Made by a program: the position numbers and the translations under genes. A stretch of DNA of 64,000 nucleotides from Actinacidiphila yeochonensis CN732 (GTDB taxonomy: Bacteria; Actinomycetota; Actinomycetes; Streptomycetales; Streptomycetaceae). Below the pieces are notes generated by a model. That model did not search any database, had not been told where the DNA came from, and saw nothing but the letters and a program-made list of their open reading frames with translations. The stretch lies in contig NZ_JQNR01000005.1 in NCBI RefSeq assembly GCF_000745345.1, positions 2,108,001 to 2,172,000 on the forward strand, written 5' to 3'. Below, piece after piece: positions 25,805-35,205 of the stretch; the stretch's first letter is position 1; each line of letters starts with the position of its first letter.

Positions 25805-27082
25805 ATGGACGCCATTTCCGTCATCCGCGCCAAGCGCGACCGCGGCCGGCTCAGCGACGAGCAGATCGACTGGGTGATCGACGCCTACACCCGCGGCGAG
25901 GTCGCCGACGAGCAGATGTCCGCGCTGGCCATGGCGATCCTGCTCAACGGCATGGACCGGGCCGAGATCGCCCGCTGGACCGCGGCGATGATCGCCTCCG
26001 GCGACCGGATGGACTTCTCCCGGCTGTCCCGCCCGACCGCCGACAAGCACTCCACCGGCGGCGTAGGCGACAAGATCACCCTCCCGCTGGCGCCCCTGGT
26101 CGCCGCCTGCGGGGCCGCCGTGCCGCAGCTGTCCGGGCGGGGCCTCGGCCACACCGGCGGCACCCTGGACAAGCTGGAGTCCATCCCCGGCTGGCGGGCG
26201 GAGCTCTCCAACGACGCGATGATGACCGTGCTCGACGAGGTCGGCGCCGTGGTCTGCGCGGCCGGCGACGGGCTCGCCCCCGCCGACAAGAAGCTCTACG
26301 CGCTGCGCGACGTCACCGGCACGGTGGAGTCCATCCCGCTGATCGCCTCCTCGATCATGTCCAAGAAGATCGCCGAGGGCACCGGCGCGCTGGTCCTGGA
26401 CGTCAAGGCGGGCTCCGGCGCGTTCATGAAGAACATCGAGGACGCCCGCGAACTGGCCTCCACGATGGTCGGGTTGGGCAACGACCACGGGGTGCGCACC
26501 ATCGCGCTGCTCACCGACATGTCGGTGCCGCTCGGGCTCACCGCGGGCAACGCGCTGGAGGTGCGCGAGTCGGTCGAGGTACTGGCCGGCGGCGGCCCCG
26601 CCGACGTCGTGGAGCTCACCCTGGCACTGGCCCGGGAGATGCTCGACGCGGCCGGCCTGCCCGACGCCGACCCGGTCAAGGCGCTCGCCGACGGCCGGGC
26701 CATGGACGTGTGGCGCCGCATGGTCCGCGCCCAGGGCGGCGACCCGGACGCCCCCCTGCCCACCGCCCGCGAGCGCCACACCGTCACCGCCCCGGCCACC
26801 GGCGTGCTCGCCGAACTGGACGCCTACGCCGTCGGCGTCGCCGCCTGGCGGCTGGGCGCCGGCCGGGCCCGCAAGGAGGACGCCGTGCAGGCCGGCGCGG
26901 GCGTCGAACTCCACGCCAAGCCGGGCGAGCCGGTCGTCGCCGGGCAGCCGCTGATGACGCTGCACACCGACACCCCGGACGCCTTCGGGTACGCCGTGGA
27001 GGCGCTGGAGGGCGCGTTCTCCGTCGCCGCGCCGGACGCCGCCCCCGCGCCGCGGCCGATCGTCCTGGACCGCATCGGCTGA
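25805..27082 (+). CDS. deoA: thymidine phosphorylase
   Basis: A 425-aa glycosyltransferase family 3 enzyme that phosphorolyses thymidine and deoxyuridine to base plus deoxyribose 1-phosphate. Visible words: DKHSTGGVGDKITLPLAPLV (phosphate loop), the family signature GRGLGHTGGTLDKLESIPG, SSIMSKKIAEG and DVKAGSGAFMK. The C-terminal domain contains ARKEDAVQAGAG. ATG 25805 follows GAGGAA by about nine bases; the frame is open upstream but only through the tandem repeats. It is followed by a strong terminator and completes the pyrimidine branch of the operon. Confidence 0.95.
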   Translation: MDAISVIRAKRDRGRLSDEQIDWVIDAYTRGEVADEQMSALAMAILLNGMDRAEIARWTAAMIASGDRMDFSRLSRPTADKHSTGGVGDKITLPLAPLVAACGAAVPQLSGRGLGHTGGTLDKLESIPGWRAELSNDAMMTVLDEVGAVVCAAGDGLAPADKKLYALRDVTGTVESIPLIASSIMSKKIAEGTGALVLDVKAGSGAFMKNIEDARELASTMVGLGNDHGVRTIALLTDMSVPLGLTAGNALEVRESVEVLAGGGPADVVELTLALAREMLDAAGLPDADPVKALADGRAMDVWRRMVRAQGGDPDAPLPTARERHTVTAPATGVLAELDAYAVGVAAWRLGAGRARKEDAVQAGAGVELHAKPGEPVVAGQPLMTLHTDTPDAFGYAVEALEGAFSVAAPDAAPAPRPIVLDRIG

Positions 27083-27106
27083 CCTCGCCGGGCTTGCCGA
27101 CGCCCC

Positions 27107-27141
27107 CTCACCGCGGTGGTCCGTGCGACCACCGCGGTGAG
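27107..27141 (+). terminator. terminator of the nucleoside operon
   Basis: CTCACCGCGGTGGTC (27107-27121) and GACCACCGCGGTGAG (27127-27141) form a perfect 15-bp stem with a 5-base loop, followed by TGTCTTTCC. Confidence 0.9.
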
Positions 27142-27742
27142 TGTCTTTCCGCGCCTCTGCGAAGCCGGCCGCCGCACGCTCGGCCCCCGGGAACCCGCCT
27201 CCACGGAAGAGGACTTCACGCCCTCCCGGTGGCCGGTGAGTGAAGCCCTGGACGCGGCGGCTGCGGGCCGCTTCCTGCTTCCAGCGGGGCCGCCGGCTCG
27301 GCTTCTGGCCGAGAGGGCCGGTGGCCGACAGCCGGTGGGAGCGCGGAACCACACCGGCGCAGACGCGTGTTGGGGCAGGTGAGGGTTAAGGGGGTGAAGG
27401 GGGTGAAGGGGGTGAGCGAGGCTGCGGGGCGGCCGGGGTGGCCTGAGCGGCCGAGAAGGGTGAACGCGGGCGGAACACGTCAATCCGCTTTTAAACCAGA
27501 GCCCTGGAGTGACGGGCGTGGTCCACTGTCCGGTCGGTGCGGGTCTGTGACATATACGCGCGAAAGATGGGCTGTCGTGCGCCCTTTGAGGCGTGACTCA
27601 ACTCACGGGGAGTCAATTCGGTTCCCTCTTCATGCGTCAAGATCACGTAAAGAATCGCCTCCGGCCCTGCTGGAGTCGTAGGGCCATCCGGGAAGCTTCT
27701 CAAGTTTGTGCGTGTGTGGATCTTGAGAAGAAGGGGCGGAAA
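27142..27742. other. intergenic region upstream of the RHS gene
   Basis: 600 bp without a supportable gene. A tandem AAGGGGGTGA repeat (three units, 27387-27415) is followed by more AT-rich promoter-like DNA from 27480. TATACGCGCGAAAG (27553-27566) resembles half of the nucleoside operator. TGACTC (27594-27599) and GAGTCA (27610-27615) form an inverted pair. GAAGGGGCGGA (27729-27739) is the ribosome site of the RHS gene. Confidence 0.5.
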
Positions 27743-30700
27743 GTGCGTCGATGGCGTTGGCCGGCAACGGCCATAGCGGGAACAGTGGGGACGGTGACGC
27801 TCGCCGTGACGGCGGCGGGCATCTCACCGGCGACCGCCGCACCACAGAGCCAGCAGAGTCCGGCTCAGAGCAACACCGCTGTCAGCACGACCAGTAGCAC
27901 GGACATCGCCGCTCCGGCGGGCGACCTGCTGCTCAACGGCTACGGCGACAGCGCCGGTTACCACCTGGAGGTGGGTACCGGGGCGACCGGCTACACCTGG
28001 CGCGAGGTCGCCGTGGTGCGGCCGGGCGACATTGACGACTCGTCATGGACGGGCTACCAGTGCGTGTCCGGCGACGGCCACTACGCCGGTGTGACCGTGC
28101 TGCCGGCGATGGCCGTCAACCAGGTGGCGGACCGCGACCACGGCGCGTTCGCCTACTCGGTCGACCTGCGCACGGGCGCGGTCAGGCCGGTGGCCTCGGG
28201 CGTCGCGCTGAAGTACCACTCACCCGGCTGCGGCATCGGCGACACCGCCGAGTTCACCGTGAACCCCGGGGACAACGAGCAGCAGACCCAGGTGCTCTCG
28301 GTCGACCTCGCCACCGCGAAGGTGACGGCGTCGGCGAGCGTCACGGGCCAGGTCACGTCAGTGGTGCCGACCGCCGCGGGGCCGGTCGGGGCGATGGGCG
28401 GCGAGCTGGTCCGTATCCCGGTCGCCGCGAAGGGCGGCAAGGCCACGCCGGTCAAGGTCGCGGACGTCGGCGGCGTCCCCTACGACCTGCGGCCCGAGTC
28501 GGGCGGCGGCGTGGACTTCGCCGTCGAGCGGTCCGGCGGCAGCAAGACGTCGCTGCTGCGCCGCGAGCGCCAGGGCAAGGTCAGCACCCTCGGCCAAGGA
28601 CCGGCCTCCTCCCTCCAGCTGATGCAGGGCCGGGGCGGCCACGCCAGCGCCGTCGGCGCCACGTCGGTGACCAAGGGCTCCGGCGTGCGCAGCGTGTCCA
28701 CGAAGGGCCTGCCGGCCGGGGCGCAGGCGGTGTCCCTGGACGGGGCCGCCGCGTTCGGCCCGGGGCCGAAGACGGACGCCGACGCGCCGCTGGTGCTGGG
28801 CACCAAGAAGCCCACCCTGCTCAAGCGCTCCGCCGCGCCGGCCGCCAAGGACCCGGTGACGACGCTCCCCAACCCGGTCTCCCCGGCCGGCACGGTGGCT
28901 CCGGTGACGACCCCGAAGAGCACCGCGCAGGGTGCCGCGCCGCAGTCGGCGGGCCCGCTCACGCCGGCCCCGACCGCCGCGCCCAAGGCCAAGAGCCTGG
29001 TCGGCGACACGGCGGCCACCACGGCGGACACCACCTCCACGGCCACCACCACCGCTGCGACGGCCGCCACCACCACGGCCGCGACCACCGCGACCAGCGC
29101 GACCTACAGGACGGCCGCCGCCACGGCGACCACCGCGACCGCCACCACCGCGGCCGCCACCACCGCCAAGGTGGCCGTCCAGCCGCTCTCCGCCACCGTC
29201 CAGACCACGCCCAAGTGCGCGGTGGACCGGCTGGCCGAGGACAAGCAGGTCATGCAGCCCTCCGCCAACCAGGTCTCCTGGGCGATCCAGATGGCCGAGC
29301 AGGGCCTGCTGACCGGCTCGGCCTACCAGCGCCCGGCCAACTACGCGAACCTCGGCCTGGTGGCGTACGCGCCCAACGACGACTTCTCGCGGGTCGCGCT
29401 GAGCCACCCGGCCGGCGACACCTTCGACTCGGTGCCGCGCGCGGTGTACGAGGCGATCGTCGCCCAGGAGTCCAACTACAGCCAGGCGTCCTGGCACGCG
29501 CTGCCCGGCATCCCCGGCGGCGCGCTGGTCGGCGACTACTACGGCGCGGGCGGCTCCATCTCCACGATGGACTACTCCAAGGGCGACTGCGGCTACGGCC
29601 TGGGCCAGGTGACCACCGGCATGTCGGTGGGCGACACCACCTACTCCCAGCACGGCCAGTGGAAGATCGCCGTCGACTACCAGGAGAACCTGGCCGCCGG
29701 CCTGCAGATCCTGGAGCGCACCTGGAACCAGCTGTACGCGGCCGGGATCACCGTCAACGGCGGCGACCCGAAGTACCTGGAGAACTGGTACCTCGCGGCC
29801 TGGGCCTACAACTCCGGCATCCAGCCGACCGCGGCCTTCGGCAACACCACCGGCTGCACGCCCAGCGCCACCTGCACCGGTCCGGACGGCACCTGGGGCC
29901 TGGGCTGGTCCAACAACCCGGCCAACCCCGACTACCCGCCGACCCGCGCGCCGTACCTGAAGAGCTCCTACGCGGACGCCTCGCACCCGGCGGACTGGCC
30001 GTACCAGGAACGCATCATGGGCTGGATGGGCCAGCCGATCCTGCGGTTCAGCGAGCCCGCCTACTCCACCCCGACCTACCAGGGCGGGAAGACGTGGCTG
30101 CAGATCCCGTCGCCGACGACCTTCTGCACCGTCGCGGGCGACAAGTGCGACCCCAGCGGCTCGAACCCGAAGATGTGCACCCTGTCGGACTCGGAGTGCT
30201 GGTGGAGCGGTTCCGCCACGTTCGTCTCCGACTGCGCCTCGACCTGCGCCACCAGCCCGTACTCGGTGGGCGCCGGATCGAGTGAGCCGGCCGTCGAGAA
30301 GCCGCACCCGCACCCGCCGTCCTGCTCGCTGGACACCGCGCACGTCCACAACGAGGGCAGCGGCGCACCGATCATCGTGGACGAGTCGCAGAGCCAGCCA
30401 CCGCTGAACCTGGTGGGCTGCGGGTCGTCGAACTGGTCGCAGGGCGGCACGTTCAGCTACAAGTACGGCACCGACTCCTCGGGCAACCCGATCGGCGCGA
30501 TCGACACCCACCAGCTGGGCGTCGGCTTCGGCGGGCACGTGCTGTTCACGCACACCGAGACGGGCTCCAACCCGAACGAGATCAACAGCGGTACCTGGAC
30601 GCCGAACCTGCCGAAGCTCCAGTACTACAAGATCAAGCTGCACTTCCCGTCGACGGCGGCCTCGGCCACCAACGTCGTCTACAGCATCAACCCCGGCGGC

Positions 30701-33700
30701 GGGGCGGCCCCCTGGAAGATCCGGGTCAACCAGGACTGGGGCTCGGAGCAGTGGGTGACCATCGGCACCTTCGCGATGGAGAACGGCGGCAACGTCGTCC
30801 TCACCAACAAGAGCGACGTCTCCGGGTCGGGCAACATCAACTACGCCGACTACGACGTCGCCTATGACGCCGTCGCGTTCATCCCCGAAGGCGGCAGCCC
30901 CGGCCACCCGATCGGCGGCCCGCCCGGCGTGAAGGACGCCCCCAAGGGCTCCAACCCGTCGTGGGTCAACTGCGGTTGCGTCAAGCGCACGGCCGGCGAC
31001 CCGGTCGACACCAGCACCGGCTACTTCGGTGACACCTACACCGACCTGTCCACGCCCGGCCGCGGCATGCCGCTGGACTTCACCCGCAGCTACGCCGAGT
31101 CCGTCGCCGACCCGAGCGGCCCCAACGGCTCCCTCGCGGTCAACGGCCCGTTCGGCTACGGCTGGACGTACTCCTACAACCTGTCCGCGAGCACCGACTC
31201 CACCACCGGTGCCGTCACGGTCACCCAGGAGGACGGCTCCCAGGTCACGTTCAACGACACCGACGGGACGTACACGCCGTCCGCGCCGCGCTACGACGCG
31301 ACGCTGACCGCGGCCGGCTCCACCTACACCTTCACCCGCACCGGCAAGGACGTCTTCACCTTCGACGCCACGACCGGGCGGCTCACCGCCGAGACCGACA
31401 TCGTGGGCAGCAAGGCCAGCCCGGCGTACGCGACCAAGCTCGCCTACGACTCCTCCGGCCACCTGTCGACGGTCACCGACCCCGGCGGCCGGGTCTACAC
31501 GCTCACCTGGACCGGCAGCCACATCACCGGCCTGAAGGACTCCGCCGGGCGGACGGTCACCTACGCCTACAGCACCGCGGGCGACCTCACCGACGTCTAC
31601 GGGGTGGGCAGCACCCGCTCCCCGTCGCTGAAGGACGACGACCACACCGTCTACACGTACACCGCGAACCACCTGGTCGCGTCGGTGCGCAACCCGGTGG
31701 AGTACGGGTCGACGGCGACCCCGACGCCCGCGATGTCGATGACGTACGACAGCTCGGAGCGGGTGCTCACCCAGACCGACGCGGACGGCAGGACCACCAC
31801 GTTCACCTACGGTCCGGACACCGGCGCGAACCTGGTCGCCGGCCAGACCGAGATCACCGACCCGGCCGGCCACAAGACGATCGACACCTACGCCGACGGC
31901 CTGCTGACCACCGAGACCAAGGGCGCCGGCACCGCCGACGAGGGCACCTGGACGTACACCTACGACCCGGCCAGCCTCGGCATCACCTCCATCGCCGACC
32001 CCGCGGGCAACCTCCAGACGTTCGCCTACGACGACCACGGCAACAAGGTCTCGTCGAGCGACTCCCGCGGCTTCACCACCAGCTACCTCTACGACGACAA
32101 CGACAACCTGATCCAGACCGTCGACCCCTCGGGCCTCCAGACGGTCTACAACTACGACGAGTCCGGCCACATCGCGGCCGGCGGCACCGGGTACGGCCTG
32201 CTCACCAGCACCGTCCAGCAGGTCGACGACGGCGCCGTGACCTCGCGCACCATCAACAACTACTACGACGACACCGCCCACCCGGGCGACGTCACCCGCA
32301 CCGTCGACGCGCGCGGCAACACCACCGGCGCGACCTACGACGCGGCCGGCGACAAGACCAGCACCACCGACGCCGAGGGCGACAAGACGCTCTACGGCTA
32401 CGACTCCGGGACCGGCCTGCTCACCAGCACCGTCTCCCCGAACGGCACCGCCGCCGGCACCACGGCGAGCTGCACCCCGCCGGCCAAGGGCTGCACCACC
32501 TACGCCCACGACGCCTGGGGCAACACCACCAAGACCACCGACCCGCTCGGCCACACCACGCTGGCCTCCTACGACGCCGACGGCGACCAGGTCTCCGCCA
32601 CCGACGGCAACGGCAAGAAGACGGTCTACGGCTACGACGCCGCCGACCAGCGCACCAGCGCGACGCAGCCGGACGGCACGAAGTCCCAGACCGTCTACAA
32701 CGCCGACGGCACCGTCCAGAAGACCATCGACGGCGCGAACAAGGCGACCACCTACACCTACGACGGGCAGGGCCGCAAGGCCACCCGCACCGACCCCGAC
32801 AGCCACAGGACCACGTGGGCGTACGACCCGACCGGGAACCTCACCACGGTGACCGACCCGGCCGGCCGCACCACCACGTACACCTACGACCCGGCCGGCA
32901 ACCCGACCTCGATCAGCTACTCCGACGCCGCGACGCCGGACGTCACCTCGATCGAGTACGACCCGGCGGGCCACCGCAGCTCGATGACGGACGGCACCGG
33001 CACCACCACCTGGACGTACGACGTCTTCGGTGAGCTGACCGGCACGACCAACGGCGCCGGATCGACCGTGGCCTACGGCTACGACGCGAACGGCAACCAG
33101 ACGTCGATCACCTACCCCAACGGGCTGACCGTCGCCCAGTCCTTCGACAAGGCCAACCGGACCAGCGGCCTGACCGACTGGAACGCCAGGTCCACGTCCT
33201 TCGGCTACGACGCCGACAGCGACTGGAAGACCACCACCTACCCCAACGGCACCACGGCGACCACGGGTTACGACAACAGCGACAACCCGCTGTCCGACAC
33301 CCTCGCCAAGGGCACCACCACCCTGGCGACGCTGTCCTACACCCGCGACGGCGACGGGCAGATCGGCGGCGAGACCCCGACCGGCGTGCCCGGCAGCGCG
33401 CAGACCTACGCCTACACCGACAACGAGCAGGTGAAGTCCGCCACCGCGGGCAGCGCCGCCACCGCCTACGCCTACGACGCGGCCGGCAACCCGGTCCAGG
33501 TGGGCACCGCCAACCAGGTCTTCGACGCGGCCGGCGAGCTGTGCTGGTCGACCACGTCGACGCTGCCGGCCAGCCCGTCCTGCGCGAGCCCGGCCTCCGG
33601 CGGCACCACCTACGGCTACGACACCGAGGGCGACCGGACCAGCCAGGCCGCGCCCGTCGGCAGCACCACCTACACCTACGGCCAGGACGGCGGCCTCACC

Positions 33701-34567
33701 GCCGTCAGCGGGGCCGCCGGCGCCACCTACACGTACAACGGTGACGGCCTGCGGGCGGCGAAGACGGTCGGCTCCACCACGACCGCCTTCACCTGGGACG
33801 GTTCGACGGACACGCCGAACCTGCTCTCCGACGGCACCACCAGCTACCTGTACGGACCCGGCGGCGTGCCGGTCGAGCAGATCGGCAGTGCCACCCAGTG
33901 GTACTTCCACGACCAGCTCGGCTCCACCCGCGCGCTGACCGACTCCACCGGCGCGGTCAGCGCCGGCTACGCCTACACGGCGTACGGCGCGGTCTCCTCG
34001 CACACCGGCACGGCCACCACGCCGTTGCAGTACACCGGCCAGTACACCGACGCCGAAACCGGCTTCGTGTACCTGCGGGCCCGCTACTACGACCCGGCCA
34101 CGGCCCAGTTCCTCACCGTGGACCCGGACGTGGAAGCCACCCTCAGCGCCTACGCGTACGTCTACGGCAACCCGCTCAACGGCATCGACCCGTCCGGGCT
34201 GTGGGGCATCGGCAGCATCGTCAGCAGCATCCACAAGCACCTCGGCGTGATCAACGCGGTCGCCACCGCCGTGGCTTCCGTGGCGGGCACGGTCACCGGC
34301 ATCTGCGCCGAGACCGGTCTGGAGATGTGCGCCGCCGTGGCGGGCGCGGTGTGGATCGGCGCCACCGCGGTCGTCTGGGCCAGCCAGGCATGGGAGGACT
34401 ACGACACCTGCCACAACGGAGTGGGCGAGGCGTGCGTCACGAACCTCGCCTACAGCGTCGGCGACGTCGTGGGCCTTCCCAAGGCACCCGCGGCGGGGGT
34501 CAAGGGCGCGACCAAGCTCCTCGACAAGATCCTGCCCGGAACCGGCTGCCACCGGCTGATTCCCTGA
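27743..34567 (+). CDS. large secreted RHS/YD-repeat protein with lysozyme-like domain
   Basis: About 2,274 aa. Domains: signal peptide 1-38 (RRWRWPATAIAG core, cut after ATAA); a beta-rich N-terminal region to about 400; an Ala/Thr spacer about 415-485; a lytic-transglycosylase/lysozyme-like domain about 490-700 with Glu in AIVAQESNYSQASW and YGLGQVTTGM; a Cys-containing segment; a golvesin/CBM-like beta domain about 875-1050; then a DUF6531/RHS entry (DPVDTSTGYF) and YD repeats to about 2110. The core ends in RARYYDPATAQFLTVDP and NPLNGIDPSGLWG. The variable tip is only about 120 residues, with two hydrophobic stretches, and stops at GTGCHRLIP. GTG 27743 is set by GAAGGGGCGGA and the signal peptide. 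Such proteins deliver C-terminal toxins; this tip may be truncated. Confidence 0.92.
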   Translation: MRRWRWPATAIAGTVGTVTLAVTAAGISPATAAPQSQQSPAQSNTAVSTTSSTDIAAPAGDLLLNGYGDSAGYHLEVGTGATGYTWREVAVVRPGDIDDSSWTGYQCVSGDGHYAGVTVLPAMAVNQVADRDHGAFAYSVDLRTGAVRPVASGVALKYHSPGCGIGDTAEFTVNPGDNEQQTQVLSVDLATAKVTASASVTGQVTSVVPTAAGPVGAMGGELVRIPVAAKGGKATPVKVADVGGVPYDLRPESGGGVDFAVERSGGSKTSLLRRERQGKVSTLGQGPASSLQLMQGRGGHASAVGATSVTKGSGVRSVSTKGLPAGAQAVSLDGAAAFGPGPKTDADAPLVLGTKKPTLLKRSAAPAAKDPVTTLPNPVSPAGTVAPVTTPKSTAQGAAPQSAGPLTPAPTAAPKAKSLVGDTAATTADTTSTATTTAATAATTTAATTATSATYRTAAATATTATATTAAATTAKVAVQPLSATVQTTPKCAVDRLAEDKQVMQPSANQVSWAIQMAEQGLLTGSAYQRPANYANLGLVAYAPNDDFSRVALSHPAGDTFDSVPRAVYEAIVAQESNYSQASWHALPGIPGGALVGDYYGAGGSISTMDYSKGDCGYGLGQVTTGMSVGDTTYSQHGQWKIAVDYQENLAAGLQILERTWNQLYAAGITVNGGDPKYLENWYLAAWAYNSGIQPTAAFGNTTGCTPSATCTGPDGTWGLGWSNNPANPDYPPTRAPYLKSSYADASHPADWPYQERIMGWMGQPILRFSEPAYSTPTYQGGKTWLQIPSPTTFCTVAGDKCDPSGSNPKMCTLSDSECWWSGSATFVSDCASTCATSPYSVGAGSSEPAVEKPHPHPPSCSLDTAHVHNEGSGAPIIVDESQSQPPLNLVGCGSSNWSQGGTFSYKYGTDSSGNPIGAIDTHQLGVGFGGHVLFTHTETGSNPNEINSGTWTPNLPKLQYYKIKLHFPSTAASATNVVYSINPGGGAAPWKIRVNQDWGSEQWVTIGTFAMENGGNVVLTNKSDVSGSGNINYADYDVAYDAVAFIPEGGSPGHPIGGPPGVKDAPKGSNPSWVNCGCVKRTAGDPVDTSTGYFGDTYTDLSTPGRGMPLDFTRSYAESVADPSGPNGSLAVNGPFGYGWTYSYNLSASTDSTTGAVTVTQEDGSQVTFNDTDGTYTPSAPRYDATLTAAGSTYTFTRTGKDVFTFDATTGRLTAETDIVGSKASPAYATKLAYDSSGHLSTVTDPGGRVYTLTWTGSHITGLKDSAGRTVTYAYSTAGDLTDVYGVGSTRSPSLKDDDHTVYTYTANHLVASVRNPVEYGSTATPTPAMSMTYDSSERVLTQTDADGRTTTFTYGPDTGANLVAGQTEITDPAGHKTIDTYADGLLTTETKGAGTADEGTWTYTYDPASLGITSIADPAGNLQTFAYDDHGNKVSSSDSRGFTTSYLYDDNDNLIQTVDPSGLQTVYNYDESGHIAAGGTGYGLLTSTVQQVDDGAVTSRTINNYYDDTAHPGDVTRTVDARGNTTGATYDAAGDKTSTTDAEGDKTLYGYDSGTGLLTSTVSPNGTAAGTTASCTPPAKGCTTYAHDAWGNTTKTTDPLGHTTLASYDADGDQVSATDGNGKKTVYGYDAADQRTSATQPDGTKSQTVYNADGTVQKTIDGANKATTYTYDGQGRKATRTDPDSHRTTWAYDPTGNLTTVTDPAGRTTTYTYDPAGNPTSISYSDAATPDVTSIEYDPAGHRSSMTDGTGTTTWTYDVFGELTGTTNGAGSTVAYGYDANGNQTSITYPNGLTVAQSFDKANRTSGLTDWNARSTSFGYDADSDWKTTTYPNGTTATTGYDNSDNPLSDTLAKGTTTLATLSYTRDGDGQIGGETPTGVPGSAQTYAYTDNEQVKSATAGSAATAYAYDAAGNPVQVGTANQVFDAAGELCWSTTSTLPASPSCASPASGGTTYGYDTEGDRTSQAAPVGSTTYTYGQDGGLTAVSGAAGATYTYNGDGLRAAKTVGSTTTAFTWDGSTDTPNLLSDGTTSYLYGPGGVPVEQIGSATQWYFHDQLGSTRALTDSTGAVSAGYAYTAYGAVSSHTGTATTPLQYTGQYTDAETGFVYLRARYYDPATAQFLTVDPDVEATLSAYAYVYGNPLNGIDPSGLWGIGSIVSSIHKHLGVINAVATAVASVAGTVTGICAETGLEMCAAVAGAVWIGATAVVWASQAWEDYDTCHNGVGEACVTNLAYSVGDVVGLPKAPAAGVKGATKLLDKILPGTGCHRLIP

Positions 34568-34603
34568 CCCCTGATTCCCTGATCCCCGGGTAGCACCGGG
34601 AAC

Positions 34604-34641
34604 GTCCCGGGACCCGGCCCGCACAGGCCGGGTCCCGGGAC
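34604..34641 (+). terminator. terminator after the RHS gene
   Basis: GTCCCGGGACCCGGCC (34604-34619) pairs perfectly with GGCCGGGTCCCGGGAC (34626-34641) over six bases, followed by TCTTTCG. Confidence 0.92.
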
Positions 34642-34732
34642 TCTTTCGTCGGCCTGTGCCGGCCTGCGTCGGCCCGCGACGGCCGCCGGAACGCGGCGGG
34701 GCGGATACCGCCGCCGCTCTCCGCCGCCCGGT

Positions 34733-34987
34733 TCAGCCGCGCGGCGCTCCCCGTTCCGAGGGGGGCAGGAGCCAGTCCGGCAGAAGGCGCTTCCGCCACG
34801 CGGGCGGCATCCCGTCGGCGGTCGAGACGACGACGCCCGCGGCGAGCGCCGCCGCAGCGCACATCCCGCACAGGACCGTGAGCCACAGGGCGTTGTGCCC
34901 GTTCGCCCAGTGGGCCGCGAAGATGCCGAAAACGACCAGCGCGAACAGGACCAGACCGACCGCGGACCGAACGAGCCAAAGGCGCAT
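34733..34987 (-). CDS. small two-helix membrane protein
   Basis: 84 aa. Two membrane helices (VGLVLFALVVFGIFAAHW and ALWLTVLCGMCAAAALAAGV) are followed by a basic cytoplasmic tail (PAWRKRLLPDWLLPP). ATG 34987 begins MRLWLVRSA; the frame is open upstream but rich in Arg/Gly/Pro. It is convergent with the RHS gene behind a strong terminator. It could be an immunity protein for the hydrophobic RHS tip, by position only, or an unrelated membrane protein. No family is recognised. Confidence 0.6.
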   Translation of the reverse strand: MRLWLVRSAVGLVLFALVVFGIFAAHWANGHNALWLTVLCGMCAAAALAAGVVVSTADGMPPAWRKRLLPDWLLPPSERGAPRG

Positions 34988-35169
34988 CGCGCCATCATCC
35001 CACCGCCGACCGCGCCGCCCGGGTCCGGGACCTTCCCCCGTGCTCCGGCCGGACCGCCGCCGGGCCCCGGTGCCGCCGGTTTCCGGCGCCGCGCGGCACG
35101 CCCGAGCCGGGGCGTGATCACGAAACGGGATCAGTCCGAGATGAGGTGCCACGGGTTCTATGAACCTCG

Positions 35170-35199
35170 TTGCGGGTGCTTGACCCGGCACCTGATAAT
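35170..35199 (+). promoter_or_regulatory. promoter of the polysaccharide deacetylase gene
   Basis: TTGCGG (35170-35175), 18 bp, GATAAT (35194-35199). The predicted start of transcription coincides with GTG 35206, giving a leaderless message. Confidence 0.65.
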
Positions 35200-35205
35200 C
35201 CGCGC

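Noticed and set aside
27553..27566. TATACGCGCGAAAG as a fourth nucleoside operator upstream of the RHS gene
   Set aside because: Only the CGCGCG core and one half match, and the gene has no link to nucleoside use.
28358..34624. A 2,000-codon open frame on the minus strand opposite the RHS gene
   Set aside because: Its product is Gly/Arg/Val-rich with no domains. It mirrors the strong GC3 bias of the RHS gene, whose domains are clear on the plus strand.
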